From NCBI GenBank assembly GCA_051955835.1, contig JBQCGH010000024.1, positions 28,792 through 92,791 of the forward strand: a stretch of DNA of 64,000 nt, read 5' to 3'. Source of the DNA: CAVVWJ01 sp051955835. GTDB lineage: Bacteria > Gemmatimonadota > Gemmatimonadetes > Gemmatimonadales > GWC2-71-9. The position numbers were made by a program, and so were the translations under genes. Shown here in pieces: positions 33,430 to 40,892 of this stretch. Position 1 is the stretch's first letter. Each line of letters begins with the position of its first letter. The notes beneath the pieces are model-generated. The model was not told the origin of the DNA and ran no database searches. It saw only the letters and a program-made list of their open reading frames with translations.

Positions 33430-34797
33430 TCAGTAGAGGCGCTCGAGGACCGCGCCGGGATAGTACGCCGCGAGGATCTGCGGGTAGTCCTGTCCGACGC
33501 GGGAGCGTCCCACCGCGCCCCATTGGCAGAATCCCACGCCGTGCCCGGCCCCTGCACCATCGGCGGCAAGACGGGTCACCTGTGCGCCGTCGCGCGTGAC
33601 CGTGAGACTGAAATTGCTGCTCCGAAGCACCTCGCCATTTGCCGCCCGGAGTACTTGCCGTACCGCTGGGCCATCCACGGTCACGTCGCCCCGGAGCAGC
33701 GCGACGGTGAGCTGCCCCACCCGCCCGGAACCCGTGCGGTACGACACGCGCACGTCTCGGATCTCGCTGACGTCAACCGGCGCGCTCGACGCCGAGCCAC
33801 CGAGGGGCACGGTCGGGAGCGTGCGGCCCAAGGTGGCGCGGAGCGCCTCGCCGGTCCACTCCTCGTGCCAGCGAAAACGCGGCGAGAGACTGCAATACGG
33901 GATGCCGTCCGGGCCCACGTCCGGCACCGACCGAAGGTACGGTCGGTTGGCACCGCGGAACACCTCGGTGCCGTCGGCCGTCCGCCCGCCGCAGGTTGAG
34001 TAGAAGAAGGCGTCGATTGGCGCGCCCCCGTACGTCAGCACCCGACCACGGGTCACGTCCACCGCAGCGCGGCCTTCTGGTGTCTCCGCGGCGGCTCCGC
34101 CGTAGACCTGGTCGGCCACGGTCGCATACAGATCGAAGCCCTGGGCCTGCCAGCGACGCAGGTTCCGCAGGGCGAAGGTACGCGAAACAATGGCTTGCGC
34201 GCGCAGCGCCTCCTGCTCCTCGGGGCTCCGCCGGCCCATTTCCGCGCTCACAACACCGGCGAGATAGGCCTCCATCGGGACCCGATCGACCACGGTGATG
34301 CCGGTCCGGTCGCGGAGCGCGATGATGGTACCCCGGTAGGGGCGCCCGTTCAGCAGCGGTGGTGCGTTCGCGCTCAGCGACGTGATCTCAAGCACCTCGG
34401 ACGGAATCGTCGCGGCACCTCCGGGCGCGAGGGCGACGAGCCCCGCGCCCCCGAGTGCGATGCGCCAGCTCTCCCCGGCCGGGATCTCGGCAAGGCGGGC
34501 GCCGGACGGGTCGCTCACGCTCAGGCCCGCGCTGCTCGACACCGTTGCCGACGACGCGCCGACCAGAAGGCCCACGCGAACGACCGGCTCGGTCGGCACC
34601 TGCATGGCCGGTCCCGTCGGCGGCGCGGGACGCGGCGGGGCCGGCGGAGCTGGGACGGGGGTCGGTGCCGGCGGAGCGGCGGTCGGCGAGCAGCTCGCCA
34701 CCAGCACGGCGGCCGCTGCAGCGGCGGTGATGGCAGCGCCGGTCCAGCGCGGCAGCCGTAGGGGCGCCGGGCCGGTGTCAGCCCCGGTAGTTGCCAA
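33430..34797 (-). CDS. SpoIID/LytB-domain lipoprotein
   Basis: 455 residues. The start is a TTG at 34797 inside the end of yajQ (20-base overlap); no later in-frame start precedes the lipoprotein signal (VLVASC). A Pro/Ala-rich linker follows. The SpoIID domain has VDRVPMEAYLAGVVSAEMG, with the Glu of SAEM expected to be catalytic, then YSTCGGRTAD and HGVGFCQWGAVGRSR. SpoIID is a lytic transglycosylase acting on glycan lacking stem peptides. Here it is probably an outer-membrane-anchored cell-wall enzyme unrelated to sporulation. Confidence 0.88.
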   Translation of the reverse strand: MATTGADTGPAPLRLPRWTGAAITAAAAAAVLVASCSPTAAPPAPTPVPAPPAPPRPAPPTGPAMQVPTEPVVRVGLLVGASSATVSSSAGLSVSDPSGARLAEIPAGESWRIALGGAGLVALAPGGAATIPSEVLEITSLSANAPPLLNGRPYRGTIIALRDRTGITVVDRVPMEAYLAGVVSAEMGRRSPEEQEALRAQAIVSRTFALRNLRRWQAQGFDLYATVADQVYGGAAAETPEGRAAVDVTRGRVLTYGGAPIDAFFYSTCGGRTADGTEVFRGANRPYLRSVPDVGPDGIPYCSLSPRFRWHEEWTGEALRATLGRTLPTVPLGGSASSAPVDVSEIRDVRVSYRTGSGRVGQLTVALLRGDVTVDGPAVRQVLRAANGEVLRSSNFSLTVTRDGAQVTRLAADGAGAGHGVGFCQWGAVGRSRVGQDYPQILAAYYPGAVLERLY

Positions 34798-35281
34798 ACT
34801 TGAGCTCGATGCCGAAGTCCTGCGCCCTGAGCAGGGCGATGATCGCCTGCAGCTCGTCGCGCGAGGGGCCCGTGACCCGGATCTCGTCGCCCTGGATCGT
34901 CGCCTGGGCTTTCTTGAAACCGCCGTCCTTCACCGCCTTGATGATCTTCTTCGCGGCGTCCTGCGGAATCCCTTGCGTGAGCGAGACCGTGCGCCGCACC
35001 GACTGCCCGGTGCCGGCCACGTTGTCCCCGATGGTGAGATTCTTCACGGGCACGCTACGCTTGATCATCCGTCCGCGCAGCACGTCCAACAGCGCATCCA
35101 TGCGGAACTCGTCGTCGGCGGCCAGGCGAATCTCGGCCTTGGCGCGATCGAACTCGATGGTACAGTGCGTGCCCTTGAAATCGTAGCGCTGACCGATCTC
35201 CTTCAGGGCCTGGTTGACGGCGTTGTCGACCTCCTGCAGGTCGGCACCGGTCGAGATGTCGAACGATGGATTGCTGGCCAT
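34778..35281 (-). CDS. yajQ: YajQ-family nucleotide-binding protein
   Basis: 167 residues from ATG 35281. MASNPSFDISTGADLQEVDN, RYDFKGTHCTIEF and the ending FGIELKFGNYRG are diagnostic (DUF520). YajQ-type proteins bind nucleotides, and some Xanthomonas members bind c-di-GMP and act on transcription. No signal peptide. It heads the minus-strand run with SpoIID and lies divergent to the methionine operon. Confidence 0.94.
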   Translation of the reverse strand: MASNPSFDISTGADLQEVDNAVNQALKEIGQRYDFKGTHCTIEFDRAKAEIRLAADDEFRMDALLDVLRGRMIKRSVPVKNLTIGDNVAGTGQSVRRTVSLTQGIPQDAAKKIIKAVKDGGFKKAQATIQGDEIRVTGPSRDELQAIIALLRAQDFGIELKFGNYRG

Positions 35282-35352
35282 GAGCGTTGCGTCGCGAGGT
35301 GGAAGAACCGATCGGTGCGGGGAATGCGGAAGGATTACCCCGCCCCCTGCGC

Positions 35353-35381
35353 TTGACAACCCTTTTGGCCGCCGCTAGTCT
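35353..35381 (+). promoter_or_regulatory. Promoter of the methionine operon
   Basis: Consensus TTGACA (35353-35358) and TAGTCT (35376-35381) are 17 bases apart. Transcription would start near 35388, exactly at the base of the riboswitch P1 stem. Confidence 0.75.
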
Positions 35382-35388
35382 CACCCCA

Positions 35389-35466
35389 CGGCGGTCGATT
35401 TAGGGCCACTTGCTCCCGCCGGCGCCGGGCGGTTTCCGGCGCGAACCAAATGAGCTAAAGCGCCGG
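35389..35466 (+). promoter_or_regulatory. SAM-II-like riboswitch with inserted hairpin
   Basis: P1 pairs CGGCGG (35389-35394) with CCGCCG (35416-35421). The loop holds GATTTA and CTTGC, and the 3' part reads CAAATGAGCTAAAG (35447-35460); both match the SAM-II core (GAUUUA, UUGC, AAAUG then AGCUAAA). An extra hairpin, GCGCCGG/CCGGCGC (35422-35442, loop GCGGTTT), is inserted between P1 and the 3' part. A second GCGCCGG at 35460-35466 can pair with the same CCGGCGC, enclosing the GCTAAAG core. This gives two exclusive structures. The operon downstream makes methionine, the SAM precursor, as expected for SAM repression. Confidence 0.8.
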
Positions 35467-35664
35467 ATGCACGCCCTCCGAGCGCACCAGGCCGGGGGGC
35501 GTTGTCGTTCCGCCCTCGATTCTCCGAGCGTTCAGGGGAGCCCGCATGCAGGACCGCGCGATGTGCTGTCGAATGATGCCCTGTCCCCCCGGCGCGGGGT
35601 GGACGGCGTCATCGGCGCATGCGCGTGGACGCGGCGGGATGTAGTCTCCCGCGACCCGGCACCC

Positions 35665-35708
35665 GAGGCCCGGACCACTCCCATCGAGCGGTTCGGGCCT
35701 TCCGTTTT
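35665..35708 (+). terminator. Terminator-like hairpin in the metY leader
   Basis: AGGCCCGGACC (35666-35676) pairs with GGTTCGGGCCT (35690-35700) over 11 pairs including one G-U, with a 13-base loop, followed by TCCGTTTT. It lies about 18 bases before the metY ribosome site, inside the transcript. It may act as an attenuator linked to the riboswitch about 200 bases upstream, or only as leader structure. Confidence 0.45.
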
Positions 35709-35728
35709 CCCACTTCGAGGAGCGCAGC

Positions 35729-37057
35729 ATGTCTTACCGCCCCGACACACTGGCGATTCACGCCGGCCAGGTCCCCGACCCGGCCACCAATGCGCGCGCC
35801 GTGCCGATTTACGCCACCACCAGCTACGTCTTCAACGACACGCAGCACGCCGCCGACCTCTTCGGGCTTCGGGTGTTCGGGAACATCTACACCCGCATCA
35901 TGAACCCGACCAGCGATGTGTTCGAGAAGCGCATCGCGGAGCTCGAGGGCGGCATCGCCGCACTCGCGTTGGCCAGCGGCATGGCCGCGGAGACCCTGAC
36001 CATCCTCAACCTGGCCCGGGTCGGCGACAACTTCGTCTCGTCGCAGACGCTGTACGGCGGAACCTACAACCTGTTCAACTACACCCTGCCCAAGTGGGGC
36101 ATCACCGCGCGGCTGGTGGACATCCACAACCTGGAACAGGTGCGGGCCGCGATCGACGGCGGGACCCGCTTGCTCTTCGTCGAAGCGATCGGCAACCCGC
36201 GGCTGGACGTTCCCGACTTTGCCGCGCTGGCCGAGGTCGCGCACGCGGCCGGCATCCCGCTCGTGGTGGACAACACGTTCGGAGGGGCCACCCTGATCCG
36301 GCCCATCGAACACGGCGCCGACATCGTGATCCACTCCGCCACGAAGTGGATCGGAGGACACGGCACCGCCATCGGCGGCGTCGTGGTGGATGCCGGACGG
36401 TTCGACTGGGCGAGTGAGTCGGCGCGCACACGGTTCCCCGAGTTCACCGCACCGGACCCGAGCTACCACGGCCTGGTCTACACGGAGGCCTTCGGACCTG
36501 CCGCCTTCATCATCAAGCTTCGCGTCCAGCTGCTGCGCGACCTCGGCCCCGCGCTGTCGCCATTCAACGCCTTCCTCTTTCTGCAGGGCCTGGAAACGTT
36601 GCCGCTCCGGATGCAGCGCCATTCCGCCAGCGCACTCGAGATTGCCCAGTGGCTCGCGCGGGACCCGCGCGTCGAGTGGGTCTCCTATCCAGGCCTGGAG
36701 AGTCATCCCGAGCACCGGAACGCGGCCCGCTATCTCACCGGCGGCTACGGCGGTGTGCTGACGTTCGGCGTGAAAGGCGGGCACGCGGCGGCGCGTGCCC
36801 TGATCGACAGGATCAAGCTGTTCTCGCTGCTAGCGAATGTGGGCGATGCCAAGTCGCTGATCATCCACCCGGCCTCGACCACCCACGAGCAGCTCACGCC
36901 CGAGCAACAGCGCGCCACGGGCACCACGCCCGAGCTGGTGCGGCTCTCGGTGGGGCTCGAGGATGTCCGCGATCTGATCGCCGACCTGGACCAGGCGCTG
37001 GGCGACACGCCCGCAACCGAGACGCGGCGGGCCGCGACGGCCGGAGTAGCGGGATGA
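35729..37057 (+). CDS. metY: O-acetylhomoserine sulfhydrylase
   Basis: 442 residues. This PLP enzyme makes homocysteine from O-acetylhomoserine and sulfide. TLYGGTYNLFNYTLPKWGI and YTRIMNPTSDVFEKRIAELE are family motifs, and SATKWIGGHGTAIGG contains the PLP Lys. VVDNTFGGATL contains the Asp that contacts PLP. GAGGAG precedes the ATG by 7 bases. The stop overlaps the aspartokinase start (ATGA). Regulation is by the leader riboswitch. With metX three genes later, it forms the direct sulfhydrylation route to methionine. Confidence 0.96.
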   Translation: MSYRPDTLAIHAGQVPDPATNARAVPIYATTSYVFNDTQHAADLFGLRVFGNIYTRIMNPTSDVFEKRIAELEGGIAALALASGMAAETLTILNLARVGDNFVSSQTLYGGTYNLFNYTLPKWGITARLVDIHNLEQVRAAIDGGTRLLFVEAIGNPRLDVPDFAALAEVAHAAGIPLVVDNTFGGATLIRPIEHGADIVIHSATKWIGGHGTAIGGVVVDAGRFDWASESARTRFPEFTAPDPSYHGLVYTEAFGPAAFIIKLRVQLLRDLGPALSPFNAFLFLQGLETLPLRMQRHSASALEIAQWLARDPRVEWVSYPGLESHPEHRNAARYLTGGYGGVLTFGVKGGHAAARALIDRIKLFSLLANVGDAKSLIIHPASTTHEQLTPEQQRATGTTPELVRLSVGLEDVRDLIADLDQALGDTPATETRRAATAGVAG

Positions 37058-38109
37058 CGCAGCCGCTCGTGCTCAAGTTCGGTGGCGATGCCCTCGCGAC
37101 ACCGGAGCGCATCGCGGCCGCGGCCCGGCGGGTCGTGCGTCGCCGGGCCGATGCCCCCGTCGTGGTGGTGGCGAGCGCCCGGCGTGGCGTCACCGATCAT
37201 CTGCTGTCGCTGGTCGAGCAGGTGCGGGACGCGTCCGGTCGGGTGGGCGCCGGCACGACCTCGCCGGCCGCCGATCGCGTAGTGACCAGCGGAGAGATCG
37301 TCGCCGCGTCCCTCCTGGCGCTCGCCCTCGGCGAGCTCGGCGTGCCCGCGATCGCGCTGGAGGCCCGGGAGGCCGGCCTCCGCACCGATCCTCGCGCGGC
37401 AGGCGGCGCGCTCTTGTCTGTGCAGCCGGCGCGCGTGCGTCGATGGCTGGACCGTGGGATCGTGCCGGTGGTCACCGGGTTCCAGGGGTGGTACCGGGGC
37501 CGTGTGGCGGCGCTTGGACGAGGCGGCTCCGATGTTACGGCCGTGGCCCTCGCCGGGGCGCTCGGCGCCGTGGGGTGCGAGCTGGTCAAGGATCCCGGCG
37601 CGCTTCACACGGCCGATCCGAAGCTGATCCCCGAGGCTCGGCCGATTCCCCGGGTCGACCACCGGTTCGTGACCGACCTGGCACACGCCGGAGCACGGGT
37701 CATCCATCGAGATGCGGCCGATCGCGCGGAGCGGGAGGGGGTCCCCCTTCGATTCACGTCGCTCCACGTCGATGGGGAGCCCGCCACCGCCGTCGGGCCG
37801 GGGGCGGCCGGTGGCGCTGCCGCGGTCGTGCTCGCGCCCGGCGGCCCTGCCGCGGCGGGCCCGCTCGACGTCGGGAGCATCGCGAGCATCACTGCGGTGC
37901 TGTACCCCCGGGATGGCGCGCGCGCGCAGGCGTTGCTCCACGGGGCGAGTGCGGCCGGGATCGACGTGCTCCGGACGATGCGCGGAGATCACGGGCCGAG
38001 CTTCTTGGTACGCTCAGCCGATGGAGTCGCCCTGTTGCGGCACATCCATGCGGTGCTGCTGGCCTCGATCGACTCGCCCGGCGCCACGGGTTATGCGGCG
38101 TATGCCTGA
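37054..38109 (+). CDS. Aspartate kinase, divergent short form
   Basis: 351 residues, shorter than the usual 400-460. It opens LVLKFGGDALATPERI, where most aspartokinases have KFGGTS; the Lys is kept but T-S is D-A. SARRGVTDHLL, TSGEIVAASLLALALGELG, LGRGGSDVTAVALAGALGA and TADPKLIPEARPIP are recognisable kinase motifs. The final 70 residues resemble one ACT domain (SIASITAVLYPRDGARAQAL). Activity would feed aspartyl phosphate toward homoserine. Coupling to metY and metX suggests a methionine-dedicated isozyme controlled by SAM at the RNA level. No homoserine dehydrogenase is adjacent. Confidence 0.85.
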   Translation: MTQPLVLKFGGDALATPERIAAAARRVVRRRADAPVVVVASARRGVTDHLLSLVEQVRDASGRVGAGTTSPAADRVVTSGEIVAASLLALALGELGVPAIALEAREAGLRTDPRAAGGALLSVQPARVRRWLDRGIVPVVTGFQGWYRGRVAALGRGGSDVTAVALAGALGAVGCELVKDPGALHTADPKLIPEARPIPRVDHRFVTDLAHAGARVIHRDAADRAEREGVPLRFTSLHVDGEPATAVGPGAAGGAAAVVLAPGGPAAAGPLDVGSIASITAVLYPRDGARAQALLHGASAAGIDVLRTMRGDHGPSFLVRSADGVALLRHIHAVLLASIDSPGATGYAAYA

Positions 38110-38139
38110 CGCGCGGAGCAGCCTGGAGGAGTGCGTGGC

Positions 38140-39174
38140 ATGACAGCGTTGATCGGCGGGACGTCGGCCGAGGACCTCTCGCTGGGGACGTTCGTTACGG
38201 CGGACGGACGCCCGCTTTCGGGACTTCGCCTGCGCTTCCACGTGCTGGGTGACATGGAGGCGGCGCGCGTGCAAGGCTGGATTCTCGTGTTTCACGCACT
38301 CACCGGCAGCTCCGATGTCGCGAGCTGGTGGGGACCGCTCATCGGGCCGGGCCGGGCGCTCGATACGTCCCGGCATGCCATCGTCGCCGCCAACCTGCTC
38401 GGCAGCTGTTACGGCTCGACCGGGCCACGGGAATGGGCGAGCGAGCACGACGAGCCGTTCCCGGATCTGACGCCGGCGGACCTCGCGCTCGCGCACGTTC
38501 CCTTGCTCACGCACCTCGGGATCGATCGTCTGGCGCTGGCGACCGGCGGGTCGCTGGGAGGCATGGTCGCGCTGGAATGGGGCCGCCGCGCGAGGGTGCC
38601 CACCGACCGGCTCGTCGTCTTCGCCGCCCCCGCCGCCGCCTCGGCCCAGGCGATCGCCTGGAACACGGTGCAGCGGATGGCCATCGAGGCGGACCCGGCC
38701 TGGCGCCGCGGACGGTATTTCCCCGGCCAGGGGCCCACCTCAGGCCTGGCCGCCGCCCGTGCGCTCGCGATGATCACGTACCGCTCGGGCATCGAGTTCG
38801 ACGACCGGTTCGGTCGGCTGTCCTCCCGAACGCCGGGCCGGTTCGACGTCGATCACTATCTCCGCCGGCAGGGCGACAAGCTGGTGGCCCGGTTCGACGC
38901 CGCGAGCTATGTCGCGCTCATGCGCGCGATGGACCTCCACGACGTGGGCGACCTGCGGACGGCGGCACACGAGACCGGCGCGCGGGTGCGGTGCGTGGTT
39001 GGCGTGGGCGTGGACACCGACATCCTGTATCTCCCCTCGGAGGTTCGCGACTGGACGGCGGCATATCAGGCGGCCGGCGTGGACGCGCGATACCGCGAGA
39101 TCAGGTCCGCCTCGGGGCATGACGCGTTTCTGATCGAATGGGATCAGGTCGAGGCAATTCTGCGGGAGGGGTAA
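38140..39174 (+). CDS. metX: Homoserine O-acetyltransferase
   Basis: 344 residues, alpha/beta hydrolase. It transfers acetyl from acetyl-CoA to homoserine, the substrate source for MetY. The opening LRFHVLGDM, HALTGSSDVASWW, ANLLGSCYGSTGP and the nucleophile elbow ATGGSLGGMVALEW are MetX motifs; the later Asp (VGVDTDILYLP) and His (SGHDAFLIE) complete the triad. ATG 38140 has GGAGGA 9 bases upstream; GTGs at 38131 and 38134 are less well placed. Acyl specificity (acetyl or succinyl) is assigned by family resemblance. Confidence 0.94.
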   Translation: MTALIGGTSAEDLSLGTFVTADGRPLSGLRLRFHVLGDMEAARVQGWILVFHALTGSSDVASWWGPLIGPGRALDTSRHAIVAANLLGSCYGSTGPREWASEHDEPFPDLTPADLALAHVPLLTHLGIDRLALATGGSLGGMVALEWGRRARVPTDRLVVFAAPAAASAQAIAWNTVQRMAIEADPAWRRGRYFPGQGPTSGLAAARALAMITYRSGIEFDDRFGRLSSRTPGRFDVDHYLRRQGDKLVARFDAASYVALMRAMDLHDVGDLRTAAHETGARVRCVVGVGVDTDILYLPSEVRDWTAAYQAAGVDARYREIRSASGHDAFLIEWDQVEAILREG

Positions 39175-39180
39175 CGCGAC

Positions 39181-39240
39181 CGGGCGGCGGCGGAAACTTC
39201 GCCCCCGCCCTTGAAGGTCAGAGGGTTCCGCCGGCGCCCG
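39181..39240. terminator. Inverted repeat between metX and the convergent His/Arg/Trp-rich gene
   Basis: The 14 bases at 39181-39194 pair with 39227-39240 with a single G-G mismatch; the loop is 32 bases. One arm lies inside the 3' end of the minus-strand gene. No T-run follows. Confidence 0.35.
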
Positions 39241-39718
39241 ACGTGTCCTCTCGATGACGCCCCGGCGGCGCAGCACCGCGCGGGTGATCGCCGCGGCTCG
39301 CATCGCCGTGGGTCGGTGACCGCTCCCCCCACCAGCGGCGCTGCGCGCGCCACGGTTCGTGGCGGAGCCCGTGCGCCTGACGCCAGCGCTCCCCGAAGCG
39401 GTGCCGCCTGTACTCCCGAGCCTCGGGCCGCCGTCCACGATGCTCCCATCGTGCCCCGCGCCGCGCCCAGGCCCGGCCATGGAGCCGATCCTCGCGGGAG
39501 CGATGCCAGCGGCGGTGACGCGCCACCCGCTCGCCGCGCCATCCCATTCTCATCCCGCGCTCCATCCGCCATGCATAGTGCCGATGCGGTCTGGCCAGTT
39601 CCGTTGTGGACCCCTGGGGCAAACCGAAGGGATTGGCCGCGCTCGCCTGGGCGGCAGCGGGGGTCGCGGCCAGGACGGTGGCCAGCAGGATGGCCCGGAG
39701 CCGCCGGGTCTCGTTCAT
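39218..39718 (-). CDS. Secreted His/Arg/Trp-rich low-complexity protein
   Basis: 166 residues. The ATG at 39718 has GGGAGGAATCCG upstream, a strong ribosome site. A clear signal peptide (LRAILLATVLAATPAAAQA) is followed by about 140 residues extremely rich in Arg, His, Trp and Gly (RHRRWHRSRE, WARRGARWEH, RRHRFGERWR), with almost no aliphatic residues. No family is recognised. Such a basic periplasmic or surface protein could bind metal ions, nucleic acid or anionic polymers; this is inference. Base composition is similar to neighbours, so the bias is in the protein and not merely in GC content. Confidence 0.68.
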   Translation of the reverse strand: MNETRRLRAILLATVLAATPAAAQASAANPFGLPQGSTTELARPHRHYAWRMERGMRMGWRGERVARHRRWHRSREDRLHGRAWARRGARWEHRGRRPEAREYRRHRFGERWRQAHGLRHEPWRAQRRWWGERSPTHGDASRGDHPRGAAPPGRHREDTSGAGGTL

Positions 39719-39823
39719 CGGATTCCTCCCGCGGCCGGTGCCGCTCGTGCTGCGTTGGGTGCAGGACAGACGAGCGGCGGACGGGAGATGGGTGCCAGCG
39801 TTAAGCCGGCGTGGCGGGATGGG

Positions 39824-40693
39824 TCAGGCCAGGAAGCTCTCGAGGGCGCGGGCCCGGCTCACGTGACGGAGACGGCTCAGGGCCTTCTCCTTGATCTGGC
39901 GCACGCGCTCCCGGGTGATGCCAAGCAGGCTGCCGATCTCCTCCAACGTCATGGGTTCCGGCCCGTCCAGGCCGAAGTAGAGGCGGAGGATCTTGGCCTC
40001 GCGCTCCTTCAACGTCGAGAGCACCTCTTCGATCGACTCGGTGAGGGCGTGCTCGAACGTCTCGGAGTCGGGGCCCGGGTTCTGGGTGTCGGGGAGGTAG
40101 TCGAGGAGTTTGTTGTCCTCGCCAGGTGTGAGCGGAGCGTCGAGCGACAGATGGTTCTGGGAGATGGAGAGGGTCTTCTGCACCTCCTCCATCGAGATAT
40201 CCATGCCCTCGGCGATCTCGGAGGGCGTGGGCTCGCGGCCGAGCTCCTGGAGCAGCGCTGACGACCGCTTGCCGATGCGGTGCAGCGTACCCGCGCGGTT
40301 GAGCGGCACGCGGACAATGCGACTCTGTTCCGCCAAGGCCTGCAGAATGGCCTGGCGGATCCACCACACCGCGTAGGAAATGAACTTGATGCCTTTGGTC
40401 TCGTCGAACTTGTGCGCCGCACGGATGAGTCCGAGGTTCCCCTCGTTGATGAGGTCGGCGAGCGACACGCCCTGGTTCTGGTACTTCTTGGCGACGGAGA
40501 CCACGAAGCGGAGATTGCTGCGCACCAGCTTGTCGAGCGCCTCGCCGTCGCCCGTGCGGATGCGCTGGGCCAGGCTGACCTCTTCCTCCTGCGGGATCAG
40601 CGGATAGCGGCTGATCTCGCGGAGATACTGGTCGAGCGATCCTTCATCGAACGAAGGACCCCGTCTGCCGGCACCCACCTGCATTGGTCGCAT
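39824..40693 (-). CDS. rpoD: Primary sigma factor, short form without region 1.1
   Basis: 289 residues. It directs RNA polymerase to housekeeping promoters. Region 1.2 (DEGSLDQYLREISRYPLIPQ) opens almost at once, then region 2 (NLRFVVSVAKKYQNQGVSLA, DLINEGNLGLIRAAHKFD, KFISYAVWWIRQAILQALAE) and region 4 (MTLEEIGSLLGITRERVRQI). Length and lack of region 1.1 match the Bacteroidota primary sigma. ATG 40693 has GAGG 9 bases upstream; an ATG three codons later is possible. TTGACA-type promoters seen in this window are consistent with a sigma70 readout. Confidence 0.92.
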   Translation of the reverse strand: MRPMQVGAGRRGPSFDEGSLDQYLREISRYPLIPQEEEVSLAQRIRTGDGEALDKLVRSNLRFVVSVAKKYQNQGVSLADLINEGNLGLIRAAHKFDETKGIKFISYAVWWIRQAILQALAEQSRIVRVPLNRAGTLHRIGKRSSALLQELGREPTPSEIAEGMDISMEEVQKTLSISQNHLSLDAPLTPGEDNKLLDYLPDTQNPGPDSETFEHALTESIEEVLSTLKEREAKILRLYFGLDGPEPMTLEEIGSLLGITRERVRQIKEKALSRLRHVSRARALESFLA

Positions 40694-40876
40694 GTGAATC
40701 AACCTCGACACTGAACGGGGGACTCGTGCAAGCGCGCGGCATTCACGTGACCGTCCCCAAGGCACCACATTCGGAAGGACTGCATGTTGAAGACGAACCT
40801 GACGAACCTTACTCTCCGGCGAAGCGGGGCGCAACCGGCCGGCGCGCCCGTGGCGCCGCACCGGTCATTCGTCACA

Positions 40877-40892
40877 CGCGCCGTGCGGCGCG
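40877..40892 (-). terminator. Small hairpin directly after the aldehyde dehydrogenase stop
   Basis: CGCGCC (40877-40882) pairs with GGCGCG (40887-40892) around GTGC, abutting the TAG. No T-run follows on the minus strand. The rest of the gap to the sigma gene start shows nothing further. Confidence 0.3.

Noticed and set aside
35389..35466. SAM-I or T-box leader for the methionine operon
   Set aside because: There is no kink-turn pattern, no T-box sequence and no four-way junction; the GCTAAAG core fits SAM-II.
35410..36417. Long plus-strand frame covering the metY leader and the start of metY in another frame
   Set aside because: It overlaps the riboswitch core and metY out of frame, and no protein similarity was recognised.
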